Both the position numbers and the translations under genes were made by a program. This document shows, piece by piece, positions 45,573-58,216 of a stretch of DNA of 64,000 nucleotides (the stretch's first letter is position 1; every line of letters starts with the position of its first letter). Below the pieces are notes generated by a model that made no database searches, was not told the origin of the DNA, and saw only the letters and a program-made list of their open reading frames with translations. The DNA is from Siphonodentalium dalli (lineage: Eukaryota; Mollusca; Scaphopoda; Gadilida; Siphonodentaliidae), in the NCBI GenBank assembly GCA_032622095.1, contig CP136065.1, positions 67,673,675 through 67,737,674 on the forward strand, in the 5' to 3' direction.

Positions 45573-45956
45573 ATGTGCTTAGGGAGGATTGTTTTGATAT
45601 CTAATTTATTGGATTTACCTCCCAAAAAGGTGAGTTTCAGGCCTGCATTTGTTCAATGTCTTGTCAATCTGATTCTGACAGTCACAGTGACAGCGCTCGT
45701 CTGCAACAGAATTCGCATGTTTGAAGCAAACGTTTTCTACACTAAAATTCTCTCAAAATGCACCATAATCTGTAAAATTCTCTCAATAATTGTATCTAAA
45801 TACATCTTAGCTTTTGTTAGGATCAGATCTCCCCGTCGAGAAAGCGATATTTTGACCAAAACGACACTTGGGAAAATTATTGTTAAATTTGTTTACGCTG
45901 GTTTACGCTGGATTTTTATCATCGAAAGAAATCAATTTCTTCCATCTAAAAGATAA
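45573..45956 (+). CDS. Hypothetical open frame of 127 codons, hydrophobic segments
   Basis: From ATG at 45573 to TAA the frame contains CLVNLILTVTVTALVC, which could be a membrane segment, and a basic tail. It overlaps the start of a 172-bp tandem duplication, lacks homologs in the window and matches no family I recognise. Chance is likely. Confidence 0.18.
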   Translation: MCLGRIVLISNLLDLPPKKVSFRPAFVQCLVNLILTVTVTALVCNRIRMFEANVFYTKILSKCTIICKILSIIVSKYILAFVRIRSPRRESDILTKTTLGKIIVKFVYAGLRWIFIIERNQFLPSKR

Positions 45957-46255
45957 TTACCCTGTCGTTTTAGGAATATATAAGTATTCCACTCAGAAAC
46001 ACCGAGTCTCAGCTTAAAAATTTGAAAAATAACAGTTTTATCGACATAAATAGATTTGAATGGGACAATCCCATGTTAAAATTTATCATCGAAAAAAATT
46101 CATTTCTTCCATCTAAAACATAATTACGTAATGGACCCTGTCATTTTAGGAATATATAAGTATTCCACCCAGATGTACCAAGTCTCAGCTTAAAATATGG
46201 AAAAATAAGAGTTTTATGGACATAAATCGATTGGAATGGGAAATCCTGTGTTAAA
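45905..46255. repeat. Direct duplication with about 172-bp period
   Basis: The segment containing TTTTATCATCGAAAGAAATC, GGAATATATAAGTATTCCAC and CCGAGTCTCAGCTTAAAA is repeated once with small differences. Confidence 0.85.
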
Positions 46256-46369
46256 TAAATTTTAGGGCCCTGCGAATGTTTTCTGATGTGCTTCATATTG
46301 GACACCAGGGTACATATTTTACAATTTCTACCTGATAATTATGCGACTGTACAGTCGCATTACTTTTTA

Positions 46370-47110
46370 CATCAACATTGGTCACTATCACTCGACAAAT
46401 TTATTTCGGTCTATTGTATCAACCCCTATCAGTCTATCGTATTAACCGCATATCCAATTATCCACATGTAACCAACCCAACCTCTAATCCTGGTCCAATT
46501 TATTATTTTTTTCATCGGTATAGTCCAGTTATGCACATATTTTTATCATGTGATCAATACTTATGTCTATGGTATTACGTGTACTATGTCGTATACGTAT
46601 ATCAATTGCTATTCCTTTCTATATAATTCTGGTGCCATCTATAGAGATAGAGATAATTTCAGACCCCTCCCCCCAAATTTTTTACAATCGTCGCTACAGT
46701 ACAGTCACGATGCATTACATGGCAACATTGATCGCTATAGCTCTACTAATTTATGTCAATTCATCGTATGAACTCCTTTTACTCCATATAACCAACCCAA
46801 CATCTAATCCTGGCCCAAATTATTATTTTTCTTTTAATCGGTATAGTTTTGTTAGATACATATTTTATAATTTGATTCTAATTTGCATTGTACCACTATA
46901 GAAGTCGATAAATAACTATTCTGGCACTATATAGAGATAACTACTAGTAAGTTTCTAACACCCCCTCTATTTTATAGCCTTGTCGCAACAATAGAGTTGA
47001 GATGCATAATATATCAACATTGGTCATTATCGCTCTTCAAATCTATATCAGTATCAACCCATATTTCCCCGTATCGCCCACCCCTCCCCAAGTTTTTCAT
47101 TTGTATTATA
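46370..47110. repeat. Degenerate tandem repeat, about 300-350-bp unit
   Basis: CAACATTGGTCACTATC or a variant occurs near 46373, 46723 and 47013, and ACCAACCCAACCTCTAATCC near 46470 and 46790. Each unit continues with ATCGGTATAGT and TTTTATCATTTGAT. The overlapping open frames are repeat artefacts. Confidence 0.7.
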
Positions 47111-47337
47111 GACTCGTTACATATACATTTTATCATTTGATACTGATTTGTATTCTGTATTTCTCTTCTGTTCAACAATGCCAAAATCATAACGGTGCAA
47201 TGCCTTGTAACTTTTCCTTCAACATGCCGAGTTCCGCTGCAGACGATACAAAATTGACAACATTTCGAAATGTAAACAGGCTTCAAACTCACCAAAAAAC
47301 AAAGGTCCCAAGTCAAGGTCCAAAATCCCCAACACAC

Positions 47338-47605
47338 TGATGTGAGGTATAATGATAACTCCATCTAAATAACCAATATAAGGATGTGAGGTATAATGAT
47401 AACTCCATCTAAATAACCAATATAATGATGTGTGGTTTAATTATAACACCATCTACATAACCTGCAATATAAGGATGTGAGGTTTAATGATAACACCATC
47501 CACATAACCAATATCGGGATGTGAGGTTTAACGATAATCACATCCGCATAACCAATATAAGGATGTGAGGTTAATGATAACTCAATCCACATAACTAATA
47601 AATAT
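47338..47605. repeat. 44-bp minisatellite, six copies
   Basis: Unit GGATGTGAGGTTTAATGATA followed by ACACCATCCACATAACCAAT; starts near 47339, 47382, 47427, 47473, 47517 and 47560. Confidence 0.92.
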
Positions 47606-47889
47606 GTCTGAAAATTAAACAAAAAAAATAAATTCCATGATGGCGTCCATGTAATTTTAATATATGGATGTTTATTGGGAGAAACCGATTATTTCAATGA
47701 CATTTTAATTCACTTGGGGCCAAAACCCGACCTACGTGTACGGGAGCGCGTTTTTCGCGGGACTGTATCTTCAGCATATGTGCATCTTTAATAAGCCAAC
47801 AATTGGAATCCCAACAGAGAAGATTGGCGTGGGTCCCTTGCGCATAGACATCATTGATGATCTCTATGGGAATCAAAATTGACATTTAA

Positions 47890-48350
47890 TAGACAATTTC
47901 GATTAACCGCAATAACTTAAGGAATCTCTAATTGCGCTTAAGCCAAATGAGAATGCAATAAGACATTCCTTATTAAGCTTAACCGCAATTACTTGCCATT
48001 GAACTTAAACACAATTAATATCTCTCTCATTAGATCACCCTTCTGCAAATAGTAGAATAATCCTATATTTGTTCCGCCCATTGTGCCATGGAGATGGACT
48101 ACACCACCTGAATTATAAGGAGTTTATGTACTATATATAATATATTTATTCTTTATTAAGATATTCATTATTGGGCTTTATCAGCGCAATTTGAATATTC
48201 TTCATTGCGTTTAAGCGCAATTAAATATTCCCTTATTACGCTTAAGCACAATAGAGATTCCCGTATTCCCTTATTGAGCTTATAAGCGCAATAAGGAATA
48301 TCCGTTATTGTGCTTTAGCACAATTAGCTCTTCTTGCGCTTAATTAAAAA
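47890..48350. repeat. Cluster of short palindromes built on GCGCAAT / ATTGCGC
   Basis: Repeated half-sites TTGCGCTTAAGC, AAGCGCAATTA, CTTATTGCGC and GGAATAT face each other; for example TATTCCCTTATTGAGCTTA at 48264 pairs with TAAGCGCAATAAGGAATA that follows at once. At least six such inverted pairs occupy about 450 bp. No gene or array order such as CRISPR (constant repeats with unique spacers) is present. Confidence 0.7.
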
Positions 48351-49425
48351 CAAAGTTATAATTGTATTGTAACTATTGGTTTGTCCTTTAATATTTCCAT
48401 ACATCATGCCCACATATATTATAAAAGAATAGCACTATTATTATCAATAGTGCTCGTAGTAGTTAATACCACCTTACCATCAATAATCTAGCATGGTTAG
48501 TTACAAAATCACAACGTTAATTGTTATTACTATTTGTGTGTACTGTATATGTACATCAGTCATCAATTGAGAAACTTAAGCACAGCGTGGTTGAATATCT
48601 ACCATATATGGTGGGTTATTCTCACATTCAGGCTGTTGGTGTCATTCATGTTATTTTGCATGCGAAATGGTAGACCCCCACCCCCAAATAGCTTATCAAT
48701 ACCACTCAGGACAGTGGGTGTTTTTCCTCAATTAATTGAATTTCTTGTTGTATGTAAAATACATGTATTTTACATGGCCACACCAATAATTGACAACATT
48801 GATCACCAGCGCGCGAGCGGTTCATTGTTAACAGGCCAGACAAGTGAGTAGTGCTAAGCGAAGTCAAATTGTCTTCTATCAGTACATGTCTTCTCTTACG
48901 GATGCGGAAATTAGTCAAGTCTGTGTGATATCTGGCATTTTATTAATGCACGAACACCAGAAGCCACACGTCTGGCATATACAGGCTTGATGTAGAACAT
49001 TTTCAACCATGATGCTTGTTTGGGTGGGGTCTCGAAAGCTTCAAATCGCTGAGGGACTTAGTTGAATGTATCGGTCGGAATAATCTGGGCAAGAAGGTAC
49101 AATATGATATGTTTTACTTAATTAGCTCAGAGTTAGCCACCCCCCACCTGGTAGCTTTCGGGGTCATATATAGCCCTGCATGCGTCGGGGAAATCCTAAT
49201 CCACCACTTCTATAAATAAGAGAGGACTGGTAATTATTTAAATAGAAAGTCTACCATATGGGTTATCCCACGAACAATTATATTAAGTGGCCTGACGACT
49301 CGGTCCAAGATAACGGATTATCTACATTCCGACTTAATTGGAACTAGAACTCAGTGCGTTCAACACGTAGGCAATGATTGGGTTGCCAGTGGACACATGT
49401 TACATCGTCTGTATGATCCATGTGA
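48351..49425. other. Intergenic; no feature recognised
   Basis: Short open frames only (up to 105 codons at 48534-48851, +), without domains or splice context that I can support. Confidence 0.4.
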
Positions 49426-51420
49426 AACGCCAAATCTATATCTATATTTGCGAATGTCTGTCTGTCTGACTGTCTGTCTGTGTTCTATAGAAATTCACAT
49501 GGGACCACCTATATGGCACAAAAGAGGTCTTTTAGGGGTAACGTTTTACGGGAAAGATAATGGCGAGGGTTAGAATTTTCTAAAGTGACGCCGTTGTTGT
49601 TAGGGGAAGAAAAGGGGGAGGGGCAGAAAAAAAATTGTCGCCGATAGCCACCAAACTTATATATGATCATCCCATAACATGAGGAATCTAATGGTGTGGT
49701 TTAAATATGTCAAAAGTCGCGCCGTTCGCGTCAGGGATGCTCGGAAGGGGAGAGGGGTACCAAAATTGTTTTAAAATAATTTTAGCGCCGAATTCCATCA
49801 AATTGATTCACATTCTTCAGAGATCTTCTGCATGATACAAGGAATCTTATTGTGTGATTTAAAGACGCCAAATTGGTGTCGTTGGGATGAGAGATTTGGG
49901 GTGGGCGTGGTGGGTGAGTACTAAATCTGACAAGAATTGATTTAGTCGCCGATTGCCACGAAACTTATACAAATTCATCCCCATGGTATGAGGTGTCTAA
50001 TGGCGTGGCTAAAATTTGTCAAAAGTGGCGTCATTCGAGTCAGGGGTGCACTGAAAGGGAGGGGGGCACCAAAATTGATACACAATATTTTTAGCGCCAA
50101 TTTCCACCAAATTGATACACATTCTTATCCATGATATGAGGAATCTAATCGTTTGATTTTAAAGACGTCATATTGGTGCTGCTTTGGTGAGACATGGGGT
50201 GGGGTGGGGTGGGCATTAAATTTGATAAAAATTGTTTAGTCGCGGATTAGCACCAAACTTACAAACAATAATCTCCATGATGTCAGGAGTCTAATTGTGT
50301 GGTTTAAAGATGTCAAAAGTGGGGCAATTCGAGTCAGGGGTGCCTAGAGGATGAGAGGGACACAAACATTGATAAACAATATGTTTAGCGCCGATTTCCA
50401 CCTGATTGATACATATTCTTCTCCGTGATACGAATAATCTAATTGTGAGGTTTAAATGCGCCAAATTGGTGCCTTTTGGGTGAGAGATATGCAATGGTGG
50501 CCCTAAATTTGATACGAATTTGTATACTTGCCAATTTTCATAAATTGTATATATATTCATCTCTATAATGAGTCTAAGTGTGTGGTTTAATGATGTCAAA
50601 ATTGGCGCCTCTTGAGTCCGAAATAGGGACGGGAGGGTCACCAAAAACTTATAAAAATATGTTTAGTGTCAATTACCATCAAACTCATACACGTTCTTAC
50701 ACGTTCTTCTCAAATGATACAATGAATCAAATATTTGCTAATATATGTCTGTTTTCTATATATAACTTTAAGGGTACAATCGAGATGGCACCAAGGCGGT
50801 CTAACAGGGGTAACTTCTTACGAGTAAGATAATAGTGCGGGTTAAAATTTTCTAAAGTGACGTTGTTGGTGTCAGGGGAGGGGCTATTTGTAGCATAGTT
50901 TCGACCAAATTGATATATTATTCTTCTCGATAAGAGGAATATAAACGGGTGATTTAAAGATCCGAAATTGGTGCCGTTTGGTGAGATGGGGGGGGGGGGG
51001 GTAATAACTATGATAAGAATTTGGTTAGTTGCCGATTACCACCAAACATATAAAATCATCTCCATTATGCATGTATGAGTCTAATAGACGTGGTTTAAAT
51101 ATGACAAAAGTGACGTGGTTCAAGTCATGCATGAGGGGAGTTGCACCAAAGTTGATACAAATATAATTAGCACTGATTCCACCAAATTCATGCACGTTCT
51201 TCTCTAATGATATGATGAATTAAATCACATTTGGGGTCGTTTGGGTCATGGATGGCGAGAGAAGATTCACTAGCATTTATAAGATTGTTCAATTCGCCGA
51301 TATCCAACAAAGTCATATATAGTCATCTCCCAGGCCATCTCCATGTCGTTCTGAGGAGTTTTTGGCATTCCAATTTCACAATCTCGACAAATGGTGACCG
51401 AATTAAGTCACTTTAACAAT
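49426..51420. repeat. 150/300-bp tandem repeat family, orientation 2
   Basis: Half-units with GTGTGGTTTAAATATGTCAA...CGAGTCAGGGG start near 49691, 50002, 50297 and 50580, alternating with half-units carrying TGATTTAAAGACGCCAAATT near 49852, 50152 and 50447. The half-period is about 150 bp and the full period about 300. It is the complement of the array at 14580-16165, and begins with CTATATTTGCGAATGTCTG. Confidence 0.82.
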
Positions 51421-53190
51421 TATATATCTTCTCAACTGTCATGTGCAGTCAAATATGGTTACTTCTGAGATAAAGAAAAACGCAGTCCGTAGCACATGAC
51501 ATTTCGGAATCATCCAATATCGACATCTGACAAGGATATATCTGCCCGATACAGAGGATTTCTTTCCTTTTTTTTAGAACAGACCCATCACCTAACATAA
51601 ACAACTCAAAACCGCGCGGTACCGGCACATGTAGCTGCTATACTTGCATAACATCAATTCTTTTAAACTGAAAATGATTAGCCAGTATATAGCACCAGAA
51701 CAGAGGAGCACCAGGACATATCTTTAAAACATCTGTATCTTCATGAAGATATGATAAACTAGGTTGATTGATTGATTGATTGATACATCTCTATGTAAAA
51801 CACAATTGTCGTCTTTTATTTTTTCGAACTAATATGTTTATGATGCTCATGACGTTTCATGCTATAACGTCTGAAGTATACGCAGTTGTAAATAAATAAA
51901 TACTTCTTTATTGGTGGGACGGATTAAACGCGATAAACAAAATGATAATTGTTCCGAACTGACAAGGTGAGCCACTACTTATAATAATCATGTTTTGTGA
52001 TGCCATTTGGATATACAATTTATGAGAATACGTGTAACACTTTGAGAGCAAGGGTATTCTCTATTCCCACCAAATATCCACAAAGGGTTTCACATCACTT
52101 TAACCTGGGCAACGCCGGGTAACCCTGCTAGTACACGATAACTACAGAGATTACATGCATGTGTGTGTCCACCCTTAGGGTTTATCATCAAATCCTTCTA
52201 CACAGATAACAATTCATCAGATAATCCCATGAACAGTAACAAGCGGGCGCAAATTACGTTTACGTACATGATCATATTAGTTAATAAGTGATGGAAAAGT
52301 CATAGATAGTAGTAACAGGTAGTCAAGTTTCTAAAATTAGTAATAGGTAGTAAAAAAATTATATGATGTCTAGTACCCCTCCCCATTTATGTATGATGTA
52401 CATGTATACGACGCCCATCTACAGTTATCATGTATATCACTCCCTTCCCATGTCATAGTTAAGTTGTATGCCAATATGGCAACGTGCATGTCAGATATGA
52501 TAATTTGGGCCAACTATAGTGAAGGTTATCGTCTCTTATTGGACGAGCAGTTACTCATAATATCGTTAATGGTTATCGTTGACCATAGGATGAAATTGTT
52601 GGTATATTCATAACTATATGGATAGAGTTAACAGGTTTCCATATATGTATACATATACAGCAAAAGTATATCGCTGTCAGATGTTATATATTTAGATTTT
52701 ATAAACCTTACTATAAATGGCACACCTTTTCTGGTGGTATGTTTATGTAAATGTTTATTATTATGCAGTGTTTGACTATCGGTATATTCTGATGGTTTTG
52801 GAGGAAAAATAATTAACACATTTTGGAAAATGTTTACTAAGACCATGTCCAAAAGATAGCATTTATAAAGTTGGGATCGAAAAAACTATGCCAGCAAGGA
52901 GTCGCCAAGGAGCGTTACTCTGGTTTAACAGACATCAAATACAGCCTGTTTGTGTGATAGGTTTCGGCCCTGAACGCTCGACCTAATTGGTCACCAGAGA
53001 GTGGGCCGTATAGAACAAATTACCGTTCTATACCTCCAGCTGGAAAAATGTGGCCAAATTTCCCTCTCCATCAAAATACATGACGTAAGACTAGATAAAA
53101 AACCCGCGCGAACGAGAGTCTCTCTTACCCGTAATCACGAGTCCGTTGTTTAGATTTACACGATATATTAACACGAGATTCGTGCGACGA
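51421..53190. other. Intergenic; GATT microsatellite and no recognised gene
   Basis: A short GATT run lies at about 51763-51783. Near 52310-52350 is a partial copy of the 43988 direct repeat. GTATAGAAC and GTTCTATAC at about 53008-53034 form a small stem. Open frames are short and unsupported. Confidence 0.45.
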
Positions 53191-53194
53191 ACGA

Positions 53195-54345
53195 GGCGCG
53201 TTCACGTGGTGGTAGGGAAATCATACGATGGGGGAGTTTTATATTTTATCTTTTATAAAAAATCAATTTCATGCGATAATGTATGCTATAATTGAAAACA
53301 TATGTTACCTTTTTATAAGCATATAGGTCAGGGTCCGTATATGTTGTTTCTTCCGTAATGAATGATTGTCCGTGCGGCATATATGCCTGATTTTTTAACA
53401 CACTTCATATGTTATGACACTGAATACAAAAGTACAGCTTACTACACTATGGCTGTCGCTGGTCTGAAGTACCAGACGTTACAGAAACACGTCATAACCA
53501 CGCGCTTCGGTGTGACGTAATTACCAGTGACGTCACAAGATAGGTGCGTGTAGAAAAACGTTAAAGAGAGATATATATATCAGATGCGTTTTATTTAAAA
53601 ACTAAGTTGTCATTTCAGAGAACAAATTCTTATTATATAATCAACTGTATTGTTGGGGTGTGGATATTATATAATAATTCCAAGAATAATTTGGGTGAAT
53701 TATGATTCCGAGTTGCGGCCATTCCCTTAAGTTAGTTTAACCTCTTTTAAAGAGCGCTGTTACTTAAGCATGTGCGTGATTGACACCACACCATTAAGGA
53801 GTGTTCATAAATTTGTAAAACTATATCGTAATTGGGTACCAAAATGGCTATGTCCACCGCGTAATTAATGATTATACCAACGAGGCGCGTTCACGTGGTG
53901 GTATGGAAATCATAAGGGGGAAGTTGCGTTTATAAATAAAAATATCGTGACGACATCATTTTGTGTAAATGTTATGCATGCATTATGACTGTACTGGCGT
54001 GGTTAAGGTTGTGATCAACTGTACTGTTGGGATGTGTATATTATATAATAATTCCAAGATTAATTTTCGTGAATGATTCCGAATTTTGGCCATTCCATTA
54101 AGTTAGTGTGAGCTCTTTTAAAGAGCGTTGTTACTTGCGCATGTGCGCGATTGACACCACACCATTAAGGAGTGTTCATAAATTTGTAAAATATGTCGTA
54201 ATTGTGTACCAAAAATGGCTATGTCCACCGCGAAATTAATGATTATACCAACGAGGCGCGTTCACGTGATGGTATGGAAATCATAAGGGGGGAGTTGTGT
54301 TTATAGATAATGTCGTGAAGACACCATTTTGTGTAAATGTTGTGC
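53195..54345. repeat. Tandem repeat with about 370-bp unit
   Basis: Two full units (about 53640-54005 and 54008-54345) share TTATATAATAATTCCAAGA, GCGATTGACACCACACCATT-like sequence and AACGAGGCGCGTTCACGTG; a partial third copy of the last motif is at about 53199. Each unit contains the self-complementary CTCTTTTAAAGAG. Confidence 0.88.
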
Positions 54346-54360
54346 ATTACATTAAACAAA

Positions 54361-54581
54361 TATATGTAGTGGAGTTGTATATAGTCCACAGCAACCCCGG
54401 AACTCAACACTATGATGCGATACTGACATAAAATAATAAATTGTTAGTATATTATATTAATAAATGTATTAAAGTTTATACATATTAATAATGCCATATA
54501 GGCAGTGTGTTTGTAAAATTAATAACAGGTAGTAAAGTTTCTCAAATTAGTAACAGGTAGACTAGTTTATAGAACTTATAG
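54361..54581 (+). repeat. Direct repeat, right copy (about 220 bp)
   Basis: Matches 43988-44213. It ends at ACTTATAG, immediately beside the left boundary of segmental duplication copy B. Confidence 0.85.
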
Positions 54582-54599
54582 TTTATATCGATTGTGACA

Positions 54600-55580
54600 C
54601 TGTCGGGTCTGTTTCATTAGCATGTTCTCACGACTGGTTAGATGTAGGGACGCGGCCACATGGGATCGACGTGTACGCACTTATATTGCATGGGACCATG
54701 TCTATTTGAACAGTTCATTTGCCTGTTTCCACTTGTCACAAATGTCCCGTGTAGAGACGTGGCGACATGGTGTTAGGGTGTACGTACTTATATTGCATGG
54801 GACATTGTCTGGTCTATTTGATTATTTCATGTGTATGCCATCAGTGCTGATCACATAGTCACAGAGGGGTGGCACAGGGGGTGGGGTGTACGTATACTTA
54901 TATTGCATGCAACACTGTCTGGTCGGTTTGAACATTTCATGTGTATGGTCTCATGGCTGGTCACAGCGGCGTGGTACAAGGGGTTGGGTATACATGTACA
55001 TACCTTTATTGCATTTTATATATAGGCAATATCTTTTATTTCATGTGCATGTTTTCACGTCCGGTCATCACACGTAGAGACGCGGCGACAGGTGATTGGG
55101 GTGCAGTCTGTACTTTTTTTATAATATTAATTGTGACACTGTCGGGTCTGTTTGACAATTTCATCTGCACGTTCTCACGACTGGTTAGATTTAGGGACGC
55201 GGCGACATGGGATTGGCGTGTACGCACTTATATTGCATGGGACCATGTCTGCTTGAACATTTCGTGTGCATGTTTTCACATGTCACAATTTGTCCCAAAT
55301 AGAGACGTGGCGACACGGGGTTAGGATGTGCATACTTATATTGCATGGTACACTTTCTGGTATATTTGATTATATCGTGTGTATGTCATCAAGGCTGATC
55401 ACATCGTCACAGATGGGTGGCACATGGGGTTGGGGTGTACGTATACTTATATTGCACTGTCCGGTCGGTTTGAATATTTCATGTGTATGGTCTCATGGCT
55501 GGTCACAGCGGCGTGGCTCGAGGGGTTGGGTATAAATGTTTTTATTGCATTTGATTATACAGGCAGCATCTTCTATTTGA
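54600..55580. repeat. 108-bp satellite, copy B
   Basis: About nine monomers aligned with 22794-23760; the first monomer or two of copy A are absent because the duplication boundary falls here. Confidence 0.85.
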
Positions 55581-56493
55581 TATATCCCAAACTGCATATT
55601 TATATTTATGGTGACAACCCGATAAGCTAACGGTTCTTTTCCGAATTCCGGAAACATGGACCTCAGCATTCGTCTTGGATTTTACTCTTTGTATCATTAA
55701 AGTCTTTGGAAAACGTTACAGCCCTCATCTCAACTGTCCGTCTGCATATTGGATGTCACGATTTGAATCTATCGGCAAACCATATAGCCCACATTTATGA
55801 GCATGTAATTATCAAATTGTATATGCACGATCAAGCTTCATATCTAAGGGTAATGTGGCCATGTAAGCATCACGTGCTTGGTCGTGAGTACACCAGGTAT
55901 CTCGTTCTGATAGATGCGTATACATGTATATGAATTTCTAATATTAACTTTATAACATTCCCCCAATGTATGTGACTAATTTTTTGGTAAAATAATTCAT
56001 TGGCGATCTGATGCATGCATCTTCTTTTCTTTTTGTCCCTTGGCATGGTGATAGCACAACCTGTGGGAAGGCACACACACACACTAGCGTTTTCGTCCAT
56101 TAGTTCGTTCACAAGAGTTACGGCCCTTGTTTGACTTAGAATCTATCGATGTCTGTGTGAATCCTGTGTCCCTCCAAATGTATCACCTTGTAACTCAGGT
56201 ATTAATTGTTGGGTATCGTTGTTCTTTGTCGTTGTGACAGCACAGCCCGGGGAAAGAATACCGACTGACTAAATGTTCGTCCATTAAATTTTATAAAATT
56301 TATGGCCCTTGTTTGACTGGAATATTTCCGAAGCCCTTGTTTGACTTGGGAATTTTTGAATGTTGTATCAGTATGAATATTTCAGCTTGTAACTCGGGAA
56401 TTGCTGATTTGATTTGTTGTGTATAGCCCAGTGTAAGAGGAAATTATACCAACTTCTTTAGAAAATAACACGAATCTCCATCCATACGAATAT

Positions 56494-56739
56494 TTAGTAT
56501 TTCCCGCTCTCTAAACTGGGCGTCAGGACCACGCTTGGTTTTGCACTTGTTAAACAAATTAAATAGGAGGTACTACAAAGTTTCCAAGCTTGATCTAAGT
56601 TGAGTGACATCTCAATATGCCATTCCGATCTATAAATGGCCATTTCGACAAGATGTGAAAATGTGTTGACGCTCACGAAAGCAAGCACGTTTGAAACAAT
56701 GAACACAAACAGTACAATTATTTTGGTCAGCCTGTTCAT
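56494..56739 (-). CDS. Possible small secreted-protein open frame, copy B
   Basis: Starts MNRLTKIIVLFVFIVSNVLA, a better signal peptide than the copy A version, and stays open for 81 residues to the same stop as the copy at 24724-24969. The frame also extends upstream of this ATG, but that extension is not shared with copy A. Same caution as for copy A: the replacement-rich differences look neutral. Confidence 0.27.
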   Translation of the reverse strand: MNRLTKIIVLFVFIVSNVLAFVSVNTFSHLVEMAIYRSEWHIEMSLNLDQAWKLCSTSYLICLTSAKPSVVLTPSLESGKY

Positions 56740-57361
56740 GTATGAACAAATGAACCCAAGAATTCGGTGGCTTTTAATATACATGTAGGTTTGTTGAGTG
56801 CAAACTGTAAAAAAAATCCCTACTAATTTCAAATATAAATGAAATTTTGTAAATTAAACTTCAGGCATTTGTACGCAATAGCTACAATCAATATATAAAT
56901 GTGATAACGATGATGGTGATACATTGTATGATATATATGGAACACCGCTACTCACCCGGTTGCCGTATTGGATGCTGGAGTGAGCAATATTCTCTCATGT
57001 CGGCATACATCTAGAGCTATCGAATGTTCCACTGTTAAGACCATACATGCCAATCTGCGAATCTTATCCACCTGAATCAGGCATTGTGGTGGCGTAATCC
57101 ATCTACATTAGGCCACACACTGATGTATATGTGTTCGAACATTTAAAGCCATGCACATGGCGGTATTATCTCCAAAATACAAATAATATTATTCGCCTTT
57201 GATTTTTTTCCCGGTATCGAAATAGTCGATAAACTATCTTTCTACGAGCATTTTGTAACCCAAAGAGACACACTGAAGTAATGAAAAATGCATCTACGAA
57301 CAAGGTGTTTGTGTCCCCCCCCCCCCCAAAAAAACAGCCATTTGCACGACGTGGAACAGAA

Positions 57362-57412
57362 AGAGCGTTCCGTGTTATTCTATTACTGACACGGTAACAA
57401 TAAAGAGCGTTT
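57362..57412 (-). repeat. Single 42-bp relative of the satellite monomer, copy B
   Basis: The AGAGCG cores at 57362 and 57404 are 42 bp apart, as at 25588/25630. Confidence 0.75.
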
Positions 57413-58216
57413 TTCTAACTTATGGCGAAAAATTGAAAACGGCTGGAAAGTGGCTGTGACCTTGGCAAGTGTTTTTCAAAGCCTAATATGGTGGCAAACA
57501 TGTGGTGTATATTGATATATCGAAGTCTCGGATATACCGATCTGGTGGGGGGGGGGGGGGGCGGGGTCAGTGAGCAATTCATGACTAAAGGTAACGTACA
57601 TGTAATTATAATATCCTTAGCATCTGTTCCATTTATTGGCATGGCATAATTTATCACTTTTACATACTTAGATCGAGACATGTCGCTCGAATGCATTCAC
57701 GGACGTGGTTTATATAAGGGTCGATGTGTGGGTGACAACCTTGAAATTTCCATCTGCACTCCATCAACCAGAAAATGACTTGTTGAAAATATTGACCAAA
57801 GTTGGGCATTCAGACAATGTTCTTCATACTGTAATGGGTAACCTCTTGTTAGAAGCATATTACATTTAGCTAGCATGTAGTTATAAGTTACAATAGCTGG
57901 TGGTTATCTTAACTATACCTGGGGAATGAGTTTTACCCCAGCAGTGTGTCTATGTCTGCTGCCCTTGTATGTTATATAGACTACCCCACTGACCACAATT
58001 ACTGGCTATTATTTTAACACTAATAGGGAAGATTAAAATTATTCCCGGTTAAAGTTACAATACCCGGTTATTGTGGTAAGTGGGAGTGGGGTAGTTTAGA
58101 TAACGCACAAAGTCAGCTCACAATAGAAAATATGGCGGCTGTGGTCTGAACCAAGGATAATTGCTTTTGATAATTACGTCTGAAACACACTACGCCCCCC
58201 AACGCTGGCAGTGTTA

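Larger units (their letters stand above)
55640..58216. other. Copy B equivalent of 23780-26440, no independent gene
   Basis: Includes the CA-poor version of the dispersed repeat (55970-56450) and ordinary intergenic DNA. Poly-C at about 57317-57327 and poly-G at 57547-57560 differ in length from copy A. Confidence 0.6.

Noticed and set aside
46563-46901. 112-codon hydrophobic open frame as a membrane protein
   Set aside because: It spans two units of the 300-350-bp tandem repeat and overlaps other frames open through the same AT-rich sequence.
43988-54581. LTR retrotransposon bracketed by 225-bp direct repeats
   Set aside because: Ends do not follow TG...CA, no primer-binding site or polypurine tract is evident, and no gag or pol reading is present inside.
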